A stretch of 64,000 nucleotides of DNA from Actinacidiphila rubida. GTDB lineage: Bacteria > Actinomycetota > Actinomycetes > Streptomycetales > Streptomycetaceae. Shown piece after piece: positions 33,903 through 42,300 of the stretch. The stretch is from NCBI RefSeq assembly GCF_900110255.1, contig NZ_FODD01000001.1, forward strand, positions 1 through 64,000, written 5' to 3'. The notes under the pieces were generated by a model. It searched no databases. It saw only the letters and a list, made by a program, of their open reading frames with translations, and was not told the origin of the DNA. Within the stretch, counting starts at the first letter, position 1. Each line of letters begins with the position of its first letter. The position numbers and the translations under genes were made by a program.

Positions 33903-35009
33903 GTGGTTGCGTCGGTGGTGGGGGCTGCCGGTGCGGTGCCCCCCGAGTTCGTCGCCGGGTTCCCGGAGATCCTGGCGGACGTGTCCGCCAGCTGTCGCAC
34001 CCTCAGCCGCAGTGAGCGGGAGGGCCGCAGGGTCCTCGGCGAGCAGGCCGCGGACGCCGGTTACGGCCTGCGCGACCTGACCGCGGTGCATCTCGCGGCG
34101 GCCCGCCGCGCCTGGGCCACGCTGCCCGGCGTCACCGGCGCCCGCGACACGGCGGAGCTGCGGAAGACCGGCACGGCCGTGCTGGCCGCGCTGGAGGCCG
34201 GCATAGCCGCCCTGAGCGAGGGCCACGAGCGTGCCCAGCGGCACGCGGTCCGGCGGGCCGAGGCGGCCCGCCGCGCCTTCGTCGACGACCTGCTGTACGG
34301 GCGCTCCGACCCCGGCCGCATCGCCGAGCAGGCCGAGGGCTTCGGGCTGCGGCTGGCCGACCGCCACGTGGTGGCCGTGGCCGCGCCGCCCGACGGCGAG
34401 ACGTACGACGAGGCGCATCCGCTGCTGCGGCGGGTCGAGCGCGAACTCGCCGGGCGGTTCGGCGACCACGACGCGCTGATCGCCCCCAAGGACGGACGCC
34501 TGGTGTGCGTCGCGCCCACCACCCAGCAGCACACGCTGGACGCCTTCGTCACGCTCTGCTCGGTCCACCGGGTGGCCGTCAGTCGCCCGCACAGCGGGGC
34601 CGTGGGCGTCGTCCGCAGCTACGAGGAGGCGCTCAGCGCCCTGGACCTGGCCGCGCGGCTCGGGCTCGGCGCCAAGGTCCTCAGCGCGGCCGATCTGCTG
34701 GTCTTCCCGGTGCTGCTGCGCGACCGGGCGGCCATGGCGGACCTCATCACGTCGGTGCTGGGGCCCCTGGAGCACGCGCGCGGCGGGGCCGAGCCGCTGC
34801 TCGCCACGATCAGCGCCTACGCGGAGGCCGGATACGTCAACGCGGAGGCCGCGCGCCGCCTCGATCTGAGTGTCCGCGCGCTGTCCTACCGCCTGGAGCG
34901 GATCGCCGCCCTCACCGGCTTCGACCCGGACGACTCCCTCCAGCGCTACACGCTGGAGACCGCCGCGCTCGGCGCGCGGCTCCTGGGCTGGCCGACGTCC
35001 CCGGTCTGA
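33903..35009 (+). CDS. PucR-family helix-turn-helix transcriptional regulator
   Basis: The 368-residue regulator has an all-helical N-terminal part, a GGDEF-like/linker middle region (about 130-250, LVCVAPTTQQH), and a C-terminal PucR helix-turn-helix (AYAEAGYVNAEAARRLDLSVRALSYRLERIAALTG, spread across about 305-340). PucR-type proteins control purine or other catabolic genes and differentiation in streptomycetes. No target is evident nearby. It starts with GTG at 33903. Confidence 0.88.
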   Translation: MVASVVGAAGAVPPEFVAGFPEILADVSASCRTLSRSEREGRRVLGEQAADAGYGLRDLTAVHLAAARRAWATLPGVTGARDTAELRKTGTAVLAALEAGIAALSEGHERAQRHAVRRAEAARRAFVDDLLYGRSDPGRIAEQAEGFGLRLADRHVVAVAAPPDGETYDEAHPLLRRVERELAGRFGDHDALIAPKDGRLVCVAPTTQQHTLDAFVTLCSVHRVAVSRPHSGAVGVVRSYEEALSALDLAARLGLGAKVLSAADLLVFPVLLRDRAAMADLITSVLGPLEHARGGAEPLLATISAYAEAGYVNAEAARRLDLSVRALSYRLERIAALTGFDPDDSLQRYTLETAALGARLLGWPTSPV

Positions 35010-35034
35010 GGGCGCGGCCGGCGGCGCCGCCGGG

Positions 35035-35538
35035 TCAGCAGGGCTCCTCGTCGCACACGTCCTCGGCGCGGGCCTCCTCGCACTCCTGCCGCAGCCCGGC
35101 GCTGATCGCCCGGCCGATGTCGCGCAGCGCGTCGAGCTGCTCCGGTGTGAGGACGTCGAACAGCTTCTCGCGCACCGCCGTGACGTGGCCGGGCGCGGCC
35201 GCGGCCAGCGCGGTGAACCCCTCGTCGGTCAGCTCGCACACCCAGCCGCGGCGGTCCCCGTCGGCCGGCCGCCGGACCACCCAGCCGTTCTTCTCCAGTG
35301 CCGACACGGCGTGGGAGAGGCGGCTGCGCGAGGACAGCGACGCCTCCGCCAGCTCGCTCATCCGCAGCCGCCGCCCGTCCGCCTCGCTGAGCCGGACGAG
35401 AATCTCGTAGTAGGCCATGGGCATGCCGGAGTCACGGCGCATCTGCCGGTCGATGTAGGCCGAGAACTCGACGTTCGCGGTCATGTACGCCCGCCAGGTC
35501 TGCTGCTCGGTCTCCGTCAACCACCGCACGTCACTCAT
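35035..35538 (-). CDS. MarR-family regulator, divergent from a YceI gene
   Basis: The 167-residue winged-helix protein reads YYEILVRLSEADGRRLRMSELAEASLSSRSRLSHAVSALEKNGWV with the basic wing PADGDRRGWVCELT. The C-terminus has two cysteines in VCDEEPC and one in QECEEA, which could make it redox-sensitive; this is inference. It is divergent from a YceI-family gene, and the 107-base gap holds the palindrome TTGAACTCTCAA, so it probably regulates itself and that gene. Confidence 0.9.
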   Translation of the reverse strand: MSDVRWLTETEQQTWRAYMTANVEFSAYIDRQMRRDSGMPMAYYEILVRLSEADGRRLRMSELAEASLSSRSRLSHAVSALEKNGWVVRRPADGDRRGWVCELTDEGFTALAAAAPGHVTAVREKLFDVLTPEQLDALRDIGRAISAGLRQECEEARAEDVCDEEPC

Positions 35539-35558
35539 ACCCCCAGCATAGCTGGTGG

Positions 35559-35570
35559 TTGAACTCTCAA
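35559..35570. promoter_or_regulatory. MarR-type operator upstream of the YceI gene
   Basis: TTGAACTCTCAA has TTGA/TCAA arms and lies 21 bases before the MarR start and 76 before the YceI start. Confidence 0.6.
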
Positions 35571-35645
35571 TCTAGGTGGGTTATGTTCGGTGACTGAGGG
35601 CGCCATCCTCTGCCCCTTACCGTCCGGCCTCCCTAGGAGCCCCCC

Positions 35646-36197
35646 ATGACCTCGCAGACCGACGTGATCGACGGCTACGTCGCCGGCACCTGGACCATCG
35701 ACACCGTGCACTCCGACGTGTCCTTCTACGTCCGCCACCTGGGCGTTTCCAAGGTCCGCGGCAGTTTCGAGACCTTCGAGGGCACCATCGTGACCGCGGA
35801 GAACCCCCTGGACTCCACGGTGAACACGGTCATCAAGACCACCTCGGTGAACACCAAGAACGAGATGCGGGACAACCACGTCCGCAGCGCGGACTTCCTG
35901 GACTCCGAGCAGTTCCCGGAGATGACCTTCACCTCCACCGCCATCCGCCCCAAGACCTCCGAGCTGTTCGAGGTCGACGGCGAGCTGTCGCTGAAGGGCG
36001 TCACCAAGACCGTCACCCTCCAGCTGGAGCTGAACGGCTTCGGCACCCACTACGAGGGCCACGCCATCGCGGGCTTCTCGGCCGCCACCGAGATCAACCG
36101 GAGCGACTTCGGTGTGACCGGCGGCGCGGCCGGTGCGGCCGTCAGCGAGAAGATCCGCATCGCGCTGGAGATCGAGGCCACGCAGAAGCAGGACTGA
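35646..36197 (+). CDS. YceI-family lipid-binding protein
   Basis: The 183-residue lipocalin-like protein begins AGTWTIDTVHSDVSFYVRHLGVSKVRGSF and carries the motif LSLKGVTKTVTL, both typical of YceI. This family binds polyisoprenoids such as isoprenoid quinones inside a beta barrel. No signal peptide is seen, so it is cytosolic, as is usual in streptomycetes. AGGAG lies upstream. It is followed by a very strong terminator and so is a single-gene unit. Confidence 0.93.
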   Translation: MTSQTDVIDGYVAGTWTIDTVHSDVSFYVRHLGVSKVRGSFETFEGTIVTAENPLDSTVNTVIKTTSVNTKNEMRDNHVRSADFLDSEQFPEMTFTSTAIRPKTSELFEVDGELSLKGVTKTVTLQLELNGFGTHYEGHAIAGFSAATEINRSDFGVTGGAAGAAVSEKIRIALEIEATQKQD

Positions 36198-36218
36198 CCC
36201 TCCCGGGTACTCCTCCAG

Positions 36219-36265
36219 GCCGCCGGCCGCCGTCCGCCCCGTGTGGACGGCGGCCGGCGGCTTTT
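36219..36265 (+). terminator. Intrinsic terminator of the YceI gene
   Basis: A perfect 17-bp stem (36219-36235 with 36245-36261) has a 9-base loop and is followed by TTTT. It is one of the clearest rho-independent terminators in the window. Confidence 0.92.
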
Positions 36266-36392
36266 CGGTTGCGGCACGGTTCGGGACGTCAGGAGCCGGT
36301 CAAGACTGCCGGGAACCGGCAATGCCGGACCCACCCCCGACCTGCCACGATCTGTCCGGCGATCGGAGATCCACGGGGGAGGCGCATCGGGA

Positions 36393-37100
36393 ATGGGGGA
36401 GTTCACCGGTGTCGTCCTGGGCTTTCCGACCGTGCTGTGGGGAGGGGCGCTCGTGGTCGTGGTGGCCTACTGGGGTCTCGTGCTGGTCGGCGGCGCCGGC
36501 CTGCACGGACCCGGCCACCACGGCCACGTCGCGGTTCACCACGGCGGGACGTCGCACCCTGCCGGGGCCGCGCCTCGCGCCGCGATGCGGGGATCGCTGG
36601 TGGCGGCCGCGGGACTGGACGGCGTGCCCGTCACCGTCGTGCTGTCGCTGCTGGTCACCTTCGCGTGGTGCCTGAGCCTGATCGGCTCCACCGCGCTGGA
36701 CGGCGCCGGCGTCCACGGCGTGCTCCGCACCATCGGCGACCTCGTGCTCCTGGCCGCGGCGCTCGCCGGCTCCTGGTCGCTCACATGGCTGCTGGTCCGG
36801 CCGCTGCGGCGCCTGTTCCCCGAGCAGCGCCCGCCGTCCCGCGAGGACTTCGTCGGGCTGCTGTGCACGGTCCGCACCGGCCGCGTCACGGGCGCCTTCG
36901 GGCAGGCCGAGGTGGCCGCGGCCGACGGGTCCACCGCCGTGGTCCAGGTGCGGCAGACCGGCGGCGAACGGTTCGCCGCCGGCTCCACGGGCCTGCTCTA
37001 CGCGTACGAGCCGGACGGGGAGTTCTTCTGGGTCGCGCCGTTCGACGACCCGATGGGCGCCCCGCCGACGCGGCCCCCCGGCGGATCCGCCGTCACCTGA
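36393..37100 (+). CDS. Membrane OB-fold protein, YqiJ/NfeD-like partner of flotillin
   Basis: The 235-residue protein has three membrane segments (FPTVLWGGALVVVVAYWGLVLV; VPVTVVLSLLVTFAWCLSLIG; IGDLVLLAAALAGSWSLTWLL). A C-terminal soluble beta domain follows (about 150-225, GLLCTVRTGRVTGAFGQAEVA) that fits the OB fold of YqiJ/NfeD-type proteins. These proteins sit next to flotillins and are thought to anchor or organise them in membrane microdomains. A flotillin gene follows after 156 bases, then the giant ATPase gene. ATG 36393 was chosen because the upstream part has no domain character and GGGGGAGG precedes it. Confidence 0.75.
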   Translation: MGEFTGVVLGFPTVLWGGALVVVVAYWGLVLVGGAGLHGPGHHGHVAVHHGGTSHPAGAAPRAAMRGSLVAAAGLDGVPVTVVLSLLVTFAWCLSLIGSTALDGAGVHGVLRTIGDLVLLAAALAGSWSLTWLLVRPLRRLFPEQRPPSREDFVGLLCTVRTGRVTGAFGQAEVAAADGSTAVVQVRQTGGERFAAGSTGLLYAYEPDGEFFWVAPFDDPMGAPPTRPPGGSAVT

Positions 37101-37256
37101 TCCGCGGCGCCGCGCGAATCCCGCGCCCTCCCGCGACGCCCACGCCGTCCCGGGCCGTCCCACGCCTTCCTGCCCCTATCCCCGACGTCCCGCGCTGTCC
37201 GGGGACGTCACTCACCGTCACGCAACTCCACACTTCCGCATCGAGGTTGATCCGTC

Positions 37257-39260
37257 ATGGATGCCACCGCCCTGGGGATCGGCGTCACTCTCGCCGTCCT
37301 CGCCCTCATCGCACTCGGGGTCCTGCTCACCGTCGGCCGGCTCTTCCGCAAGGTCGAGCAGGGGCAGGCGCTGATCGTCTCCAAGACCCGGCAGGTGGAC
37401 GTCACCTTCACCGGCGCCGTCGTCCTGCCGGTGCTGCACAACGCCGAGTTGATGGACATCTCGGTGAAGACCATCGAGATCCAGCGGACCGGCCGCGAGG
37501 GCCTGATCTGCCAGGACAACATCCGCGCGGACATCCATCTGACGTTCTTCGTGCGGGTCAACAAGACCGTCGAGGACGTCGTGAAGGTCGCGCAGGCCAT
37601 CGGCACCCAGCGGGCCAGCCACCAGGAGACGCTGCAGGCGCTGTTCAGCGCGAAGTTCTCCGAGGCGCTCAAGACGGTCGGCAAGCAACTGGACTTCGTC
37701 GACCTCTACACCCACCGCGAGCACTTCCGCGACCAGATCATCCAGGTCATCGGCACCGACCTCAACGGCTACCACCTGGAGGACTGCGCGATCGACTTCC
37801 TGGAGCAGACGCCGGTCACCCAGCTCGACCCGGCCAACATCCTGGACGCGCAGGGCATCCGGAAGATCACCGAACTGACGGTGATCGAGCACGTGCGGAC
37901 CAACGAGTCGCAGCGCACCGAGCAGAAGGAGATCACCCGGCAGAACGTCGAGGCGCGGGAGACCATCCTGGAGCTGGAACGCCGCCAGGCCGAGGCGGAG
38001 ATCAAGCAGCGCCGCGAGGTGGAGACGCTGCGGGCCCGCGAGGAGGCCGTCACCGCGAGGGTCCAGGAGGAGGAACGCCTGGGCTCCCAGGGCGCGTTCA
38101 TCCGCACCGAGGAAGCCCTCGGGGTGCAGCGGGAGAACCAGGCGCGCGAGGTGTCCGTCGCGCAGAAGAACCGCGAGCGGGTCATCGCGGTGGAGAACGA
38201 GCGGATCGAGAAGGACCGCGTCCTGGAGGTCATCGCGCGCGAGCGGGAGACCGAACTGGCCCGCATCTCCAAGGACAAGGAGGTCGAGGCCGAGCGCCGC
38301 GAGGTCGCCGACGTGGTGCGCGAACGCATCGCCGTGGACCGCACGGTCGCCGAACAGGAGGAGTCCATCAAGCAGTTGCGGCTCGTCCAGGAGGCCGAGC
38401 GGGAGCGGCAAGCCCTCGTCATCACCGCGGAGGCGCAGGCCCAGGAGCGGCTGGTCAAGGACATCAAGGCGGCGGAGGCCGCCGAGCAGGCCGCGCAGCA
38501 CAAGGCCCGCGAGGCGCTGACCATCGCCGAGGCCCGCAAGCAGGCCGCGGACCTGGACGCCGCGGCGAAGATCCGGCTGGCCGAGGGCATGCGGGCGGAG
38601 GCGGCCGCCGCCGGGCTGGCCGAGGTCGAGGTGCAGGAACGCAGCGCCGAGGCGATCGCCAAGGTGGGCGCCGCGGAGGCGTCCGCGACCGCCGCGCGGC
38701 TGACCGCGGAGGCCGAGGGCGCCCGGCTGCTGTCGCTCGCCACGGCCGAGGGCACCACCGCGCAGGCCGCCGCTGAGGCGGCCATGATCGGCGGGAAGCT
38801 CAAGGCGGAGGCGGCCGGCCTGACCGAGAAGGCGGCGGCGATGGCGGCGCTGGACGACGCCTCGCGCGGCCACGAGGAGTACCGGCTGCGGCTCGCCGCG
38901 GAGAAGGAGATCCGGCTGGCCGGCCTCGACACGCAGCGGCAGATCGCCGAGGCACAGGCCACCGTGCTGGCCGGCGGCCTGGAGAAGGCCGACATCAGCA
39001 TCGTCGGCGGCGAGGACGTGTTCGTCGACCGGCTGCTCGCCGCGGTGAGCGCGGGCCGCGCGGTCGACGGCTTCGTGTCCGCGTCCGACACCGTGCAGAG
39101 CGCGGCCGCGCCCTGGCTCGACGGCTCCGGCCGCTTCACCGAGGACGCCACCCGCGTCCTCGCCCAACTCGGCGCCAACACCGGCAACCTGAACGCCCTG
39201 CTGGCCCGTCTGGCCACCCCCGCCGAGGCGGCGGTCGCCAACGGGTCCGCGAAGCAGTGA
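37257..39260 (+). CDS. Flotillin-family (YqiK-like) SPFH protein
   Basis: The 667-residue protein has one N-terminal membrane helix (GIGVTLAVLALIALGVLLTV), then an SPFH/band-7 domain (about 28-210; KVEQGQALIVSKTRQVDVTF). A very long Glu/Ala/Arg-rich coiled coil covers about 225-540 (REEAVTARVQEEE, AEAQAQERLVKDIKAAEA). The C-terminus is less charged. Flotillins oligomerise at the inner face of the membrane and scaffold lipid domains. The length and long heptad region are closer to YqiK than to short FloA. It lies between a YqiJ-like gene and a 1662-residue AAA protein gene on the same strand. Confidence 0.93.
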   Translation: MDATALGIGVTLAVLALIALGVLLTVGRLFRKVEQGQALIVSKTRQVDVTFTGAVVLPVLHNAELMDISVKTIEIQRTGREGLICQDNIRADIHLTFFVRVNKTVEDVVKVAQAIGTQRASHQETLQALFSAKFSEALKTVGKQLDFVDLYTHREHFRDQIIQVIGTDLNGYHLEDCAIDFLEQTPVTQLDPANILDAQGIRKITELTVIEHVRTNESQRTEQKEITRQNVEARETILELERRQAEAEIKQRREVETLRAREEAVTARVQEEERLGSQGAFIRTEEALGVQRENQAREVSVAQKNRERVIAVENERIEKDRVLEVIARERETELARISKDKEVEAERREVADVVRERIAVDRTVAEQEESIKQLRLVQEAERERQALVITAEAQAQERLVKDIKAAEAAEQAAQHKAREALTIAEARKQAADLDAAAKIRLAEGMRAEAAAAGLAEVEVQERSAEAIAKVGAAEASATAARLTAEAEGARLLSLATAEGTTAQAAAEAAMIGGKLKAEAAGLTEKAAAMAALDDASRGHEEYRLRLAAEKEIRLAGLDTQRQIAEAQATVLAGGLEKADISIVGGEDVFVDRLLAAVSAGRAVDGFVSASDTVQSAAAPWLDGSGRFTEDATRVLAQLGANTGNLNALLARLATPAEAAVANGSAKQ

Positions 39261-39354
39261 CCGCGACGCGGGCCGCGGCGAGCCCGCGCGGCCCGGCGGA
39301 TGCGGGCGACGCCGTGGCCACGGGGTCACGGGGTGCGGTGAGGGAGGCGTCAGG

Positions 39355-42300
39355 GTGGGCGCGGTGAGGTCGGAGGACGCGGTGGCGGTGGCGGACGGGG
39401 GCGGCGAGCCCGGGCCGGAGGGCGCGGGCGCCGGGGGTTCGCGCGGGCCCGCGGGCGCCGCGGCGGCGTCCGGGGCGGGCCCCGCGGGGGGCGGGGACGC
39501 CGTGGTGCTGGCGGTGCGGCTGGCGGCGGCGGGGCGGGAGCTGCGGGAGCGGGCCGAGGCGCTGGAGGCGTGCCGCCAGGAGGTGTTCGGCGGGGGCGAG
39601 CTGCGGCTGGAGGGGGCCGAGGCGGTGCCGACCGCCCGCCCGGCCCTCCCGGCCGACATCGCGCCCGTCGCCGGCCGCGTGCTGTTCGCCGCCAACCCGG
39701 CGGAGGTGGCCGGGCCCGGCGACGTCTTCCAGGTGCTGGCCGCGGCCGGTGGCGCCGGGCCGGTGCCGGGGCTGCTGGACGACCCGGAGTTCCTGCGGGA
39801 CTTCCGCGAGCTGTACCGCTACTACCGCGACACCCGCCTGCTGCGGCTGCGCGTCGACGAGGACCGGCTGCTCGCCGTGTTCCGCACCGGCGCCGAGCCG
39901 CCCGACGTCCGCGTGCTGTCGTGGAAGGCCGCCCGCGACGGCTCGTACCGCTACCAGGGCGCGGCCCGCGAGGTGCCGCCGGGCGGCGCGGCGCACGGGA
40001 TCGTCTGGGCACCCGTCGGCCGTGCCCACCACGTGCCCGGCCGCCACCCGCACATCGCGCTCACCGCGGACGGCGGCGGCCGCGTCACCCTGGACACCAC
40101 CGGCGGCACGCTGCGGATCGCCACCGGCGAACCGGGCGGCGAGACGGTCCACGAGGAACCCGTCGCGGACGCGCTGCAGTCGCTGGCCGACGCGGAGGCC
40201 GCCTACGCCGTCGCGGGCCCGCTGGTGCTGCTGCGGGTGCGGCCGTACCGGGAGGACGCCGACCGGCACTACGTCGTCAACACCCGTACCGCCCGCGTCG
40301 ACCGGGCCGACGCGCTGGCCCGCAGTCCGCTGCTGCTGCCCGACGGCCAGGGCGTGGTGTTCCCCGGCGGGTACGCGCTCGCCGACGGCGGGCTGCGCAC
40401 CTTCGACCTCGGCCCCGAAGTCGCCGCCGAGGAGCTGGAGTTCGAGCGGCTGGTGCGCTCACCGGGCGGGGAGGACGTGCTGTACGTCTTCCACGCCGCG
40501 GCCGACTGGCGGCGCCTGCTGCTGCCGTACCGGACGCTGCGGCAGGAGGCCGCCGCGCCCCTGCACGTCCAGGGCTGCGCGCTGTTCGAGGACGGCACGC
40601 TGCTCACCCTGCGGCCCGCCGACGGCGGCGAGCCCGGCCGCGTGCACACCGTGCAGCGCTGGCGCACCCCCTACTTGGCGGACACCGCGGCGGTGCCCAC
40701 CGGCGACGGGCCGTTGCAGCGGATCGGCAACGCCGACCTGGTCCGGGCCGTCGCCGACGCCCTCGCGCTGGCCCGCGGCGCCTGCGAGCCCGCGCCCACC
40801 GCGGCGGTCCACGAGGCGCTGGCGGCCGCGGCCGACCGCCTCCTGGACCGCCACCACTGGCTGACGGCGCCCCCCGCCGGCGCGGAAGACGGGACGGCGG
40901 GCGGCGAGGACGGCGAGGACGGGGCGGGCGGCGGCGCGCCGGCCCGCGCGCTGGCCGCGCCCCTGCTGCGGGTGCGCGACACCGCCCGGCGGATGGCCGC
41001 CGCGCACGCCCGCGTCAGGGAGCTGACCGCGCGCGCCGCGCAGGCCGTGGCAGAGGCGGAGGCGCGGATCGCCGCGCTGGGCCGCCGGGTGCGCGGCGAG
41101 GCCGCGGCGGACGCCGGTGAGTGGGTGGAGCGGCTCACCGAACTCCGCCGCACGCAGGGCAGGTTGGCATCCCTGCGCGAGGTCGGGTACGTCGACGGGG
41201 AGCGGCTGGACGCCCTCGACGCCGCCCTGACCGGGCACTTGGCCCTCGCGGCCGAGCGGGCGGCCGCCTGCCTGGCCGAGGAGCACGCCTTCGACGGCTA
41301 CCGGCGGCAGGCCGCCGAGAGCGTCGAAGCGGCCGGCGCGATCGCCACCGCCGCGGACGCCGGCCCGATCGCGGCCCGCCTGGCCGGGCAGGCCGCCGGA
41401 CTGGCGACCGTCACCGAGACGGTGGCCGGGCTCGGCCTGGCCGACGCGACCGTGCGCACCCGCATCCTCGACCTCGCCTCCGCGGTGTTCGCCGAGGTCA
41501 ACCGGGCCCGCGCGCTGCTGGAGGCACGGCAGCGCGAGCTGACCGCCGCCGAGTCGGCGGCCGAGTTCGCCGCGCAGAGCGCGCTGCTCGCCCAGGAGGT
41601 GAACGGCGCGCTGGCCGCCGCGGGCACCCCGGAGGCGTGCGACGACCAGCTGGGCCGCCTGCTGGTCAGGGTGGAGAACCTCGCCACCCGGTTCACCGCC
41701 GACCCGCTGCGGCTGGCCGCCCTCGACGCGCGGCGCGAGGAGATCCAGCAGGCGTTCTCCGGCCGCCGCCAGGCACTCGCCGACGAACGAGCGCTGCGGG
41801 TACGGCAGCTGGCCGATTCGGCGGCGCGCATCCTGGAGGGGGTGCGGCGCCGGGCCGCCGCCCTGGACTCCCTCGACGACGTCAACGCGTGCTTCGCCGC
41901 CGACCCGATGGCCGCCGAACACCGGCGCATCGCGGCCGAACTGCGGGAGCGCGGAGAGGCGGCGCGGGCCGCGGAGCTCGACGCGGCGCTTGCCGCTGCC
42001 CGCGAGGACACGGGCCGCGCGCTGCGCGACCGCCTCGACCTGTACGAGGACGGCGGCGCCGTACTGCGCCTGGGCCGCCACCGCTTCCCCGTCAACCCGC
42101 AGCCGTTCACCCTGGCGCTCGTCCCGCACGGCGACGGGCTGGCGTTCACCGTCACCGGCACCGACTACCTCGCGCCCGTCACCGACCCGGACTTCGCCGG
42201 CACGCGCCGCTTCTGGGACCGCCCGCTGCCCTCGGAATCACCCGGCCTGTACCGGGCGGAGTACCTCGCGGGCTGCCTGCTGCTGGACGCCCTGGCGGCC

